Shown piece by piece: positions 8,416 to 16,431 of a stretch of 64,000 nucleotides of DNA. Source of the DNA: Methylobacterium terrae. Its GTDB lineage: Bacteria; Pseudomonadota; Alphaproteobacteria; Rhizobiales; Beijerinckiaceae. The stretch lies in NCBI RefSeq assembly GCF_003173755.1, contig NZ_CP029553.1, forward strand, positions 1,681,001 to 1,745,000, in the 5' to 3' direction. Position 1 is the first letter of the stretch, and each line of letters opens with the position of its first letter. The translations under genes and the position numbers were made by a program. The notes beneath the pieces were generated by a model, which was not told where the DNA came from, did not search any database, and saw nothing but the letters and a program-made list of their open reading frames with translations.

Positions 8416-9026
8416 GCGCCGCCCGGCTCCCCGCCCCGCCGGCGAAGGCCTCCGGCCTCAAGCGCCACCGCGCCGTCCTGGCGCGCCTCGCCGCCGGCGT
8501 CTCGCCGGAGGCGGTGGCGCTCGGCGATTCGCTCGTCGCCGGCTGGCCCGAATCCGATCTCACGGCCGCGACCGGCCTCGCCGCGCTCAATCTCGGCCTG
8601 CCCGGCGACCGGGTGCAGACCACCCGCTGGCGCCTGTCCGCCATGGCCGCCTTCGCCCTCCGGCCGCGCCTCGCTCTCCTGATGGTCGCCACCAACAGCT
8701 TCGCCGATCGCGACGATTGCGAGACGATCACCGCCGGCCTCGCGGCCCTCGTTGCGGAGCTGCGCGCCGCCTGGACGCCGCCGGCGATCGTCCTCGCCAC
8801 CGTGCCGTGGCGCGAGGCTCCGCCCGGGCGGCGCGAGGCGGACAGGCTCGCGCTGAACGCCGCCCTCGGCGCCCTGGCGCGGGCGGAATCCCTGCTTCTC
8901 CTCGATTGCGACGCGGCACTCGGTCCCGACCCCGCCACTGGCCTCGAGCCCGACCGGCTCCATCTCAACCCGCACGGCTACGCCGCCCTGAGCGGCGCCC
9001 TCGCAGGCGCCCTGCGGGGCGGCTGA
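8412..9026 (+). CDS. SGNH/GDSL hydrolase-family protein
   Basis: A 204-residue SGNH-hydrolase fold with block I ALGDSLVAGW (nucleophile Ser), block II LNLGLPGDRV, a block III-like segment VATNSFAD, and block V DRLHLNPHGY (catalytic Asp/His). No signal peptide is evident, so it may act in the cytoplasm or be exported another way. The start is placed at TTG 8412, which overlaps the previous stop as TTGA; no in-frame ATG or GTG gives the conserved N-terminus without running deep into the previous gene. As the third gene of the MBOAT cassette it may be an acyl-transfer or deacetylation partner. Confidence 0.72.
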   Translation: MSAARLPAPPAKASGLKRHRAVLARLAAGVSPEAVALGDSLVAGWPESDLTAATGLAALNLGLPGDRVQTTRWRLSAMAAFALRPRLALLMVATNSFADRDDCETITAGLAALVAELRAAWTPPAIVLATVPWREAPPGRREADRLALNAALGALARAESLLLLDCDAALGPDPATGLEPDRLHLNPHGYAALSGALAGALRGG

Positions 9027-9113
9027 CGCGCCGGCCCGCCGGCACCCGTCATCGGATCGTCATGACGGCGTCCGACACGCAGGCCATTCCGCAAGGGACA
9101 GGAGCCCCGCCCG

Positions 9114-11459
9114 ATGGATTTCCACCGCCGCTTCACCGTGCTGATGTGCACGCCGGCCTTCGACCCGGACGACCTCGAGGGCGCGCGCGTCAACCAGATC
9201 GTGGCGGCGGTCGAGCACCGCGGCTTCGAGGTGGTGCGGGCGCGGCGGGTCGAGGACGCGGCGATCGCGGTGCAGACCGACGCGGCGGTCGGCTGCCTGG
9301 TGGTGGATTGGGGCAAGCGCGGCCTCGACGGCAAGGCGGCGGCGCTCATCGACATGATGCGCAAGCGCGGCCTCGAGATGCCGATCGTCATCATGGTCCG
9401 GCGCAAGCGGCTCGAGGACATCCCCGTCGAGCTCCTCGACTTCATCGACGGCTACATCTTCCTCGCCGAAGAAACCCCCGAGTTCATCGCGCGCGGCCTC
9501 GTCAGCAGGGTGACGCAATACGCCGAGACCCTGAAGACCCCGTTCTTCGGCGCGCTCGTCGACTACGCTGAGAAGGGCAACCAGCTCTGGACCTGCCCGG
9601 GCCACAACGGCGGCATCTTCTACAACCGCTCGCCGATCGGCCGCATCTTCGTCGAGCACCTAGGGGAAGCGATCTTTCGCGACGACCTCGACAACTCGGT
9701 CCTCGACCTCGGCGACCTCCTGACCCACGAAGGCCCCGCCCTCAAGGCGCAGAAGGAGGCCGCCCAGATCTTCGGGGCGGAGAAGACCTACTTCGTGCTC
9801 AACGGCACCTCGGCCTCGAACAAGATCGTGCTGTCCTCGCTCGTCGCCGAGGACGACCTGGTGCTGTTCGACCGCAACAACCACAAGGCGGCGCATCACG
9901 GCGCGCTGTTCCTCGGCGGCGGCATCCCGATCTTCCTCGAGACCGACCGCAACGCCTACGGGCTGATCGGCCCGATCTTCCACGAGGCCCTCGACGAGGA
10001 CAAGATCCGCCGGAAGATCCGCGACAACCCGCTCGTCAGGGACCGCGAGGCGTGGCGCCGGGAGCGCCCGTTCCGCGTCGCGGTGATCGAGCAATGCACC
10101 TATGACGGCACGATCTACGACGCCCGCGAGATCGTCGCGAGGATCGGTCACCTCTGCGACTACATCCTGTTCGACGAGGCCTGGGCCGGCTTCATGAAGT
10201 TCCATCCCCTGTTCCAGGGCCGCTACGCCATGGGGCTGACCGGGCTCGACGAGACCTCGCCCGGCATCATCGCCACGCAATCGACCCACAAGCAGCTCGC
10301 GAGCTTCTCCCAGGCCTCGCAGATCCACACCAAGGACGGGCACATCCGCGGCCAGACCCGGCGGGTGGAGCACCGGCGCCTCAACGAGAGCTTCCTCGTC
10401 CACGCCTCGACCTCGCCGTTCTATCCCCTCTTCGCCTCCCTCGACGTCGGCGCCCAGATGATGAAGGGCCGCTCCGGCATGATCCTGTGGGACGACACGA
10501 TCCGGCTGGGCATCGAGTGGCGCAAGAAGGTGCGGGCGATCCGCAAGGAGTTCGAGGAGAACGAGCGCGACCCCAAGCGCCGCTGGTTCTTCGATCCCTT
10601 CGTGCCCGACCTGGCGACGGGCGCGGGCGGCGCCGAGGTGCCGTGGGAGAGCCTGCCGACCGACGAGCTCGCCTCCGACCCGCGGCACTGGGAGCTCAAG
10701 CCGGGGGCCGGCTGGCACGGCTTCACCCACGTGGCGCCGGGCTACGCCATCACCGACCCGAACAAGCTCACGGTGCTCACCCCGGGCTTCGACCGGCGGA
10801 CGGGCGAGTACACCGAGCACGGCGTGCCGGCCCCGATCGTCGCCCAGTACCTGCGCGAGAACCGCATCGTCCCGGAGAAGAACGACCTCAACTCGCTGCT
10901 CTTCCTGCTGACGCCCGGCGTCGAATCGTCGAAAGCCGGCACGCTGATCTCCGGCCTCGTCGCCTTCAAGCGCCTGCACGACGACAACGTGCTCTTGGAA
11001 GAGGCGATGCCGGAATTCGTCCGGCGCCGGCCGCAGCGCTACGGCGGCGTGCGCCTGCGCGACCTCTGCGCCGACTACCACACCTTCCACCGCCAGGCCG
11101 GCACCTCCGGCCTGCAGCGCAAGCAGTTCATGCCCGAGCACCTGCCCGAGATGGCGATGGCGCCGAAGGCCGCGGCGCAGATGCTGACGCGCAACAACGT
11201 CGACTTCGTCCCGATCGCCGAGGCCGAGGGGCGCATCGCCACGACCTTGATGCTGGTCTATCCCCCGGGCATCGGCACGGTGCTGCCGGGAGAGCGGCTC
11301 GACGAGCGGGCAAAGCCCATGCTCGACTACTTCAAGATGTTCGAGGCCGCCGCCAACCTCTTCCCGGGTTTCGAGGCCGAGATCCAGGGCGTCTACCGCC
11401 AGGTCGAGCCGGACGGGCGCATCCGCTTCTACACCTACGTGCTGCGGGAGGGACGGTGA
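9114..11459 (+). CDS. Orn/Lys/Arg decarboxylase, fold-type I (PLP)
   Basis: This 781-residue cytoplasmic protein has the full architecture of bacterial biodegradative amino-acid decarboxylases: an N-terminal wing domain (about 1-125), a PLP-binding core and a C-terminal domain. The Schiff-base lysine is Lys393 in the motif STHKQLASFSQ, preceded by the PLP-ring aspartate in LFDEAWAGF. Residues near CPGHNGG and LNGTSASNK match the family. The substrate (ornithine, lysine or arginine) cannot be fixed by eye. The product would be putrescine, cadaverine or agmatine. It starts at ATG 9114, 87 bases after the SGNH gene, and its stop overlaps the start of a GNAT gene (TGATG), so the two are coupled. 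Confidence 0.88.
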   Translation: MDFHRRFTVLMCTPAFDPDDLEGARVNQIVAAVEHRGFEVVRARRVEDAAIAVQTDAAVGCLVVDWGKRGLDGKAAALIDMMRKRGLEMPIVIMVRRKRLEDIPVELLDFIDGYIFLAEETPEFIARGLVSRVTQYAETLKTPFFGALVDYAEKGNQLWTCPGHNGGIFYNRSPIGRIFVEHLGEAIFRDDLDNSVLDLGDLLTHEGPALKAQKEAAQIFGAEKTYFVLNGTSASNKIVLSSLVAEDDLVLFDRNNHKAAHHGALFLGGGIPIFLETDRNAYGLIGPIFHEALDEDKIRRKIRDNPLVRDREAWRRERPFRVAVIEQCTYDGTIYDAREIVARIGHLCDYILFDEAWAGFMKFHPLFQGRYAMGLTGLDETSPGIIATQSTHKQLASFSQASQIHTKDGHIRGQTRRVEHRRLNESFLVHASTSPFYPLFASLDVGAQMMKGRSGMILWDDTIRLGIEWRKKVRAIRKEFEENERDPKRRWFFDPFVPDLATGAGGAEVPWESLPTDELASDPRHWELKPGAGWHGFTHVAPGYAITDPNKLTVLTPGFDRRTGEYTEHGVPAPIVAQYLRENRIVPEKNDLNSLLFLLTPGVESSKAGTLISGLVAFKRLHDDNVLLEEAMPEFVRRRPQRYGGVRLRDLCADYHTFHRQAGTSGLQRKQFMPEHLPEMAMAPKAAAQMLTRNNVDFVPIAEAEGRIATTLMLVYPPGIGTVLPGERLDERAKPMLDYFKMFEAAANLFPGFEAEIQGVYRQVEPDGRIRFYTYVLREGR

Positions 11460-12064
11460 TGGATTCGGTCGCGGGCCAGCCCGGGATCGTGATCCGCCCG
11501 TCGACGGATGCGGACGTCTCGGCGATGATCGAGATCTACGAGCACCACATCCGCCACGGCGTCGGCGATACCGGCGACTTCGAGGAGGACCGTCTCCGGC
11601 CGGACGACCTCAAGCGCCGGCGCAAGAACATGCGCTCGAAGCGCCTGCCCCACCTCGTGGCCGAGCGCCACGGGATGGTGGCGGGCTACGCCTACGCGGT
11701 GCCGTTCCGCAAGCGCCCGGCCTACCGCTACACCCTCAAGCACTCGATCTACGTCCATGCCGGCCATCTGCACGCCGGCATCGGCCGGCGCCTGCTGCCG
11801 GCCCTGATCGAGGCCTGCGCGGCGGGCGGCTACCGCCAGATGATCGGCTACATCGACGCCGAGAACGAGGCGTCCTTGCGCCTGCACGAGGCCTGCGGCT
11901 TCGCGCGTGTCGGCCATCTACCGGGCGTGGCCTACCGCCACGGCCGCTGGGGCGACAGCGTGATGGTGCAGTGTCCGCTCGGCACGGGGGCGTCGGACCA
12001 GCCCTCGACCTGGCGGCAGGAGGCGGTGGTGCAGGAGACGCGGGCGCCGCTCCCGGCGACGTGA
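11459..12064 (+). CDS. GNAT N-acetyltransferase (Pat/Bar-like)
   Basis: This 201-residue GNAT-fold protein resembles phosphinothricin / methionine-sulfoximine acetyltransferases. The N-terminal strand-helix is IEIYEHHIRHGVGDTGDF, the acetyl-CoA loop is near HAGIGRRLLPALIEA, and the motif B region is ENEASLRLHEACGFARVG. The ATG at 11459 overlaps the stop of the decarboxylase gene (TGATG), implying translational coupling and matched expression. This raises the possibility that it acetylates the amine made by the decarboxylase, or a toxic amino-acid analogue, but the substrate is unproven. The C-terminal 35 residues are not part of the fold. Confidence 0.8.
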   Translation: MDSVAGQPGIVIRPSTDADVSAMIEIYEHHIRHGVGDTGDFEEDRLRPDDLKRRRKNMRSKRLPHLVAERHGMVAGYAYAVPFRKRPAYRYTLKHSIYVHAGHLHAGIGRRLLPALIEACAAGGYRQMIGYIDAENEASLRLHEACGFARVGHLPGVAYRHGRWGDSVMVQCPLGTGASDQPSTWRQEAVVQETRAPLPAT

Positions 12065-12115
12065 GGGGGGTGATCGGGTCGCGCTCGACGATCTTGCGAT
12101 CACCTCATTGATCCC

Positions 12116-12144
12116 ACCTACGACCTCAGGATGAGGTCGTAGGT
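12116..12144. terminator. 13-bp perfect hairpin between convergent genes
   Basis: Arms ACCTACGACCTCA and TGAGGTCGTAGGT pair perfectly around a GGA loop. It lies between the acetyltransferase gene (plus) and the bicupin gene (minus), a typical bidirectional terminator position. No T-run follows on either strand; it could equally be a dispersed palindromic repeat. Confidence 0.6.
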
Positions 12145-12195
12145 CTGAATAATGTCTAGCGCCGCCGGATACATTGCCGCTCGGTCGATAAGGCT

Positions 12196-13419
12196 TCAAC
12201 CCGGCACCACCGGTGTCTTCTTTACCGGCAGCCCGGCCAGCACCGACTCGTCGACGTTCAGATGCGCCCGCACCAGCGCGTGCGGGGTCAGCGCCATCCA
12301 CTGGTTCAGCGACACGTCGGCGTAGGTCGGGCTGCGGAACAGCTCCAGGAAGCGGAGCGGCGTCGCACCGGTATTCTCGATGTAGTGGCCCATGGCGAAG
12401 GGCACGTAGCCGACGTCGCCGGCCTGGTAGTCGAAGGTGCGGGCCTTCGATTCCGAGCCGAACACCGTCATGCGGCCCTGCCCCGAGAGGTAGTACTGCC
12501 ACTCGTCGCCGTTCGGGTGCCAGTGCAGCTCCCGCATTCCCCCGGGCTCGAGCTCGACGAGGGCCGCCGCGATGGTCTTCGAGGCCGGGAAGATCCGGGA
12601 ATCGGTGATGCGGACGCTGCCGCTCTTCGTCCGCGTCGGCTCCTGCGCCAGCATCCGGTGGCTGAAGCTCTCGGGGATCGGGCCGGCGCCGCCGGTCCGG
12701 TCGCCGGCGAGCGGGCCCGGCATCGGCGCCGGGAAGATGTACTTCTCCGTGGAAGGCAGCCCGGCCAGAGCCGATTCGGGCACGCCGAAATTCTTCGCCA
12801 GCACGTCGCGCGGGGTATGGGCGAGCCAGTCGGTGATCAGGAAGGTCGAGTCTTCGGAGAAGTGCCCGTCGTCGAAGACCAGCAGGAACTCGCAGCCGTC
12901 GACGTCGCTCTCCAAACCCTGGATCGAGTGGGGAATGCCGGACGGGAAGTACCAGAGGTCGCCCTCGCCGACGTCGTCGACGAAGGTGCGGCCGTCCTGG
13001 TCGACCGCGGTGATGCGGGCGCGGCCCTTCAGCATGTAGGACCACTCGGCTTCCTTGTGCCAGTGCATCTCGCGGGCGACGCCGGCCTTGAGGCGCATGT
13101 TGACGCCCGCCATCGCGGTCGAGATCGGCAATTCGCGCGTGGTGGTCTGGCGCGCCCAGCCGCCCTCCTCGAGCCGCATGTGGCTGTCGGTGAAGGACCA
13201 TTTCAGGTTCGGCATCGTGCCGTGGTCGGTCTTCGGCGGGCGCGTGGTGAACGGCTCCTCGGCCTGGCGCGCCGGGTTGGTCGGGCCGAGGATGTCGGCG
13301 CCGTCCTTGCCGCGGATGGGCGTCGATCCGGAGGGTGCGGGCGCCTGCGCGCCGGCGGTGCTGCTGACGAGGCCGGCCGCCGCGGCGGCCAGCGTGTGAC
13401 GGCGGGAGATGAGGGTCAC
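12196..13419 (-). CDS. oxdC: Oxalate decarboxylase-family bicupin, Tat-exported
   Basis: Oxalate decarboxylase is a Mn-dependent bicupin that turns oxalate into formate and CO2. This 407-residue protein has an N-terminal twin-arginine-like signal ([19 protein letters not shown]), pointing to the periplasm. Cupin 1 has [12 protein letters not shown] and GIPHSIQG; cupin 2 has [15 protein letters not shown] and MGHYIENTG, so both metal sites look complete. The active-site lid, SENS in Bacillus OxdC, reads SEDS here; the key lid glutamate is kept, favouring decarboxylase over oxidase activity. The start is GTG 13419 with a GAGG about 7 bases upstream; an ATG twelve codons further upstream would only lengthen the region before the signal. 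Formate from oxalate would feed C1 metabolism. Confidence 0.88.
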   Translation of the reverse strand: MTLISRRHTLAAAAAGLVSSTAGAQAPAPSGSTPIRGKDGADILGPTNPARQAEEPFTTRPPKTDHGTMPNLKWSFTDSHMRLEEGGWARQTTTRELPISTAMAGVNMRLKAGVAREMHWHKEAEWSYMLKGRARITAVDQDGRTFVDDVGEGDLWYFPSGIPHSIQGLESDVDGCEFLLVFDDGHFSEDSTFLITDWLAHTPRDVLAKNFGVPESALAGLPSTEKYIFPAPMPGPLAGDRTGGAGPIPESFSHRMLAQEPTRTKSGSVRITDSRIFPASKTIAAALVELEPGGMRELHWHPNGDEWQYYLSGQGRMTVFGSESKARTFDYQAGDVGYVPFAMGHYIENTGATPLRFLELFRSPTYADVSLNQWMALTPHALVRAHLNVDESVLAGLPVKKTPVVPG

Positions 13420-13736
13420 GGGCAGGCCTCGACCTTGGTGACGGCAAGGTCTCACGACCCCGCCTGGCGCCCGACAATGCCCCGCCCGACGGCCGGTTCC
13501 GTTCGGTCAGGGAAGCCGGAATCCGGGGTTTCGCCATCCGCGGCGACATCGACTGGACGAAACCGGCCTCGTCTTCGTGGCAGGCCATGCAGCGGCGCGA
13601 CGACCCGACGAACATCGTGTCGGATCGCGGCGGCGCTCGCGAAAGGTTGATCGGCGCCGCGCGCCTGACACGGCATCGGACTCCCTCTAGGCTGCCGGCC
13701 GACGGGAGATCGGCGGAAAGCCGCGGGAGGATACGG
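13420..13736. other. Divergent intergenic region
   Basis: 317 bases between oxdC (minus) and the beta-lactamase-fold gene (plus). One small inverted repeat, CCGAC / GTCGG at 13605-13623, is visible. I see no clear promoter or coding content. Confidence 0.4.
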
Positions 13737-14915
13737 ATGGGCGAAGACCTGAAGGCCGCGGCCGACGCGATCCTGCGGCGCGGGGTGGCGCAGGCCCCCG
13801 GACTTCCCGGCATCGTCGCGATGGCGACCGACCGCGAGCGCACGCTCTATGCCGGCGCCGCCGGGCAGCGGAGCGGGGATGCGCCGATGACCACCGACAC
13901 GGTCCTGGCGATCTTCTCCACCACCAAGGCGGTCACCGCCACCGCCGCGCTGCAACTCGCCGAGGAGGGTCTCATCGACCTCGACGCTCCGGCCGCCTCG
14001 TACGTGCCGGCCCTCGCCGAAATCCAGGTGCTCGAGGGCTTCGCCGAGGACGGCAGCCCCCGGCTTCGTCCGCCGGCGCGGCCGGTCACCACCCGGATGC
14101 TGCTGCTGCACACCGCCGGCTTCGGCTACGACATCTTCAACGAATCGTACGCCCGCCTGCTGCGCGAGAGCCGACGGCCGGGCGTGACCAGCGGCACCCG
14201 CGCCTCGCTGATGACCCCGCTGCTGTTCGATCCCGGGGAGTCGTGGGAGTACGGCAGCAACATCGACTGGGCCGGCCAGGTGGTCGAGGCGGTGACGGGC
14301 CGGCGCCTCGGGACGGTGATGCGGGAGCGGATCTTCGGGCCTCTCGGCATGGAGAGCACCGGCTTCTCGCTGACGCCCGCCCTGCGCACCCGCCTCGCCC
14401 GGATGCACCAGCGCAACGAGGACGGCACCCTCAAGGTCCTCGACGGCTTCGAGCTGCCGCAGGAGCCGGAGGTCGAGATGGGCGGCCACGGTCTCTACTC
14501 CACCGCCGAGGACTACCTGCGCTTCGTCCGGATGTGGCTCGACGACGGCGCCGGCCCGCACGGACCGGTGCTGCGGCCGGAGACCGTCGCGATGGCGGCG
14601 ACCAACGGCCTCGGGCCCTCGCTCAGGATCCGCGCTCTCCCGGGGGTGAAGCGTCACCTCTCGCACGACGCCGAGTTCTTCCCCGGCATGCCGAAATCCT
14701 GGGGCCTGAGCTTCATGATCAACGACGAGGACGCCCCGACCGGGCGCTCGGCCGGCTCGCTCGCCTGGGCGGGCTTGGCCAACCTGTATTTCTGGATCGA
14801 CCGGACCAGGGGAGTCGGCGGGTTCTGGGGGACGCAGCTCTTTCCGTTCGCCGACCCGGCTTCAATGGAGAATTTTCTGGAGTTCGAGACGGCTTTGTAT
14901 CGCAGCCTGGGCTGA
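13737..14915 (+). CDS. Serine hydrolase of the class C beta-lactamase fold
   Basis: A 392-residue protein of the beta-lactamase/EstB esterase group. The nucleophile motif SxxK appears as FSTTKAVTA, the second motif tyrosine as WEYGSNIDW, and the family region HTAGFGYD lies between them. Members act as esterases, D-aminopeptidases or carboxypeptidases rather than as true antibiotic-resistance enzymes. No signal peptide is seen with ATG 13737, so it is probably cytoplasmic. The gene is monocistronic and converges on the nucleoside transporter. Substrate unknown. Confidence 0.82.
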   Translation: MGEDLKAAADAILRRGVAQAPGLPGIVAMATDRERTLYAGAAGQRSGDAPMTTDTVLAIFSTTKAVTATAALQLAEEGLIDLDAPAASYVPALAEIQVLEGFAEDGSPRLRPPARPVTTRMLLLHTAGFGYDIFNESYARLLRESRRPGVTSGTRASLMTPLLFDPGESWEYGSNIDWAGQVVEAVTGRRLGTVMRERIFGPLGMESTGFSLTPALRTRLARMHQRNEDGTLKVLDGFELPQEPEVEMGGHGLYSTAEDYLRFVRMWLDDGAGPHGPVLRPETVAMAATNGLGPSLRIRALPGVKRHLSHDAEFFPGMPKSWGLSFMINDEDAPTGRSAGSLAWAGLANLYFWIDRTRGVGGFWGTQLFPFADPASMENFLEFETALYRSLG

Positions 14916-14948
14916 GTTCCGCAGGATTCCCTGTTGTTCCACCTGCGA

Positions 14949-14990
14949 CGTCATCCTGAGGCGCCGAAGCGAAGCGGAGGCCTCGAAGGG
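14949..14990. repeat. REP-like imperfect palindrome
   Basis: The stretch starting ATCCTGAGG and ending GCCTCGAAGG forms an imperfect stem-loop in the gap after the hydrolase gene. Its sequence recalls palindromic intergenic elements spread through many Hyphomicrobiales genomes. It may also serve as a bidirectional terminator. Copy number cannot be judged from one window. Confidence 0.4.
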
Positions 14991-14992
14991 GC

Positions 14993-16243
14993 TCACGCCC
15001 CGATGAACACCCCGGCGATGGCCGCACTCGTCAGGTTCGACAGCGTCCCGGCGAGGATCGCCCGCAGGCCGTAGGCCGCCACCTCCGAACGGCGCTCGGG
15101 CACGAGGCTGCCGAAGCTCGCGAGCTGGATCGCGATCGACGCCAGGTTGGCGAAGCCGCACAGGGCAAAGCACAGGATCGCGGTGGTGCGGGCCCCGAGC
15201 TCGCCGCTCTTCAGCACCGGCGAGAGGTTGGCGTAGGCCAGGAACTCGTTGAAGGCGAGCTTCTGGCCGATGGCGCCGCCCACCAGCGTCGCCTGGTCCC
15301 ACGGCACGCCGAGAAGCCAGGCGAGCGGCGCCAGGGCGAGGCCGAGGGCACCCTCGATCGAGGCGCCGGGCGCGCCCACGAGGCCGCCGGCATGGGCCAC
15401 GATCCCGTCGACGAGGGCGATCAGCCCCACGAAGGCGATCAGCATCGCGCCGACCGCCACCGCCACGGCGAGGCCCTTCTGGGTGCCGTCGGCGGCGGCC
15501 TCGATCACGTTGACCGCCCGGGTCTCGCCGAACGTGACCCGCATCGTCGTGACCCGGCTCGGCTCGGTCGAGGGCACCAGGATCTTGGCGTAGAGGAGCC
15601 CGCCGGGGATCGCCATGAACGAGGCGGCGAGGAGATACGGCATCGGCACGCCGAGCGCGGCGTAGCCGGCGAGGATCGAGCCGGCGGTGGAGGCCGCCCC
15701 GCTCGTCATCACGGCGAACAGCTCGGCCCCGGTCAGCAGCGCCAGGAACGGACGGAGCGCCACCGCGATCTCGCTCTGGCCGATGAAGATGGTGATGACC
15801 GCCGAGAACGTCTCGATCCGCGAGGTCCCGAGCACCCGCTGCAACGCCGCCCCTAAGCCCCGGGCGAGCGCCTGCATCACGCCGACGTGGTACAGGACCG
15901 CGATCAGCGCCGAGACGTAGATGATCTGCGGCAGCACCCTGAGTGCCAGCACGAAGCCGCCGCCGCCGAACAACTCGAACATCTTCGGCTCGACGAGGCC
16001 GCCGAACAGGAACGCCACGCCCTTGTCGCCGTAGGACAGGACCGCCTGCACCGCGTCGGCGACGGCGCTCAGGGCCGCGCGGCCCGCCGGCCAGAACAGC
16101 ACCAGGGCGCCGAGCCCGATCTGGACGGCGAGCGCCGACAGGACCACCCGCGGCCGGATCGCCCGGCGGTTGGTCGAGAACAGGACCGCGACCGCGATCA
16201 GCACCGCGATGCTGGCACTGGCGTGGAGCAGGCGGTCCGGCAT
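14993..16243 (-). CDS. nupC: Concentrative nucleoside transporter (NupC family)
   Basis: A 416-residue inner-membrane cation-nucleoside symporter. Recognisable CNT-family segments are VITIFIGQSEIAVALRPFL, AELFAVMTSGAASTAGSIL and GQKLAFNEFLAY, which line the nucleoside and cation sites in known structures. About ten membrane segments are evident. The start ATG 16243 precedes the first helix directly; the upstream in-frame extension is Arg-rich and not membrane-like. It imports nucleosides for salvage. A deaminase for nucleobases occurs at 31920 but is not linked. Confidence 0.9.
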   Translation of the reverse strand: MPDRLLHASASIAVLIAVAVLFSTNRRAIRPRVVLSALAVQIGLGALVLFWPAGRAALSAVADAVQAVLSYGDKGVAFLFGGLVEPKMFELFGGGGFVLALRVLPQIIYVSALIAVLYHVGVMQALARGLGAALQRVLGTSRIETFSAVITIFIGQSEIAVALRPFLALLTGAELFAVMTSGAASTAGSILAGYAALGVPMPYLLAASFMAIPGGLLYAKILVPSTEPSRVTTMRVTFGETRAVNVIEAAADGTQKGLAVAVAVGAMLIAFVGLIALVDGIVAHAGGLVGAPGASIEGALGLALAPLAWLLGVPWDQATLVGGAIGQKLAFNEFLAYANLSPVLKSGELGARTTAILCFALCGFANLASIAIQLASFGSLVPERRSEVAAYGLRAILAGTLSNLTSAAIAGVFIGA

Positions 16244-16431
16244 CACGTTCTCCCCGATCGGCGGGCCTTCCCCATCGGCAGGTCCCAGCAAGCCTGATGC
16301 CGCATCGTTCAGTGTCGGTTCAAGCGCGACGGTTCGTGATGGGGCCCGCCATCGTGATGCCCGGATGAGCGGCGATCCGGTGCGGAACCGGGGCGCGCGA
16401 CCCCGGTCGTCAGCCACGGGAGGGCACCGCC

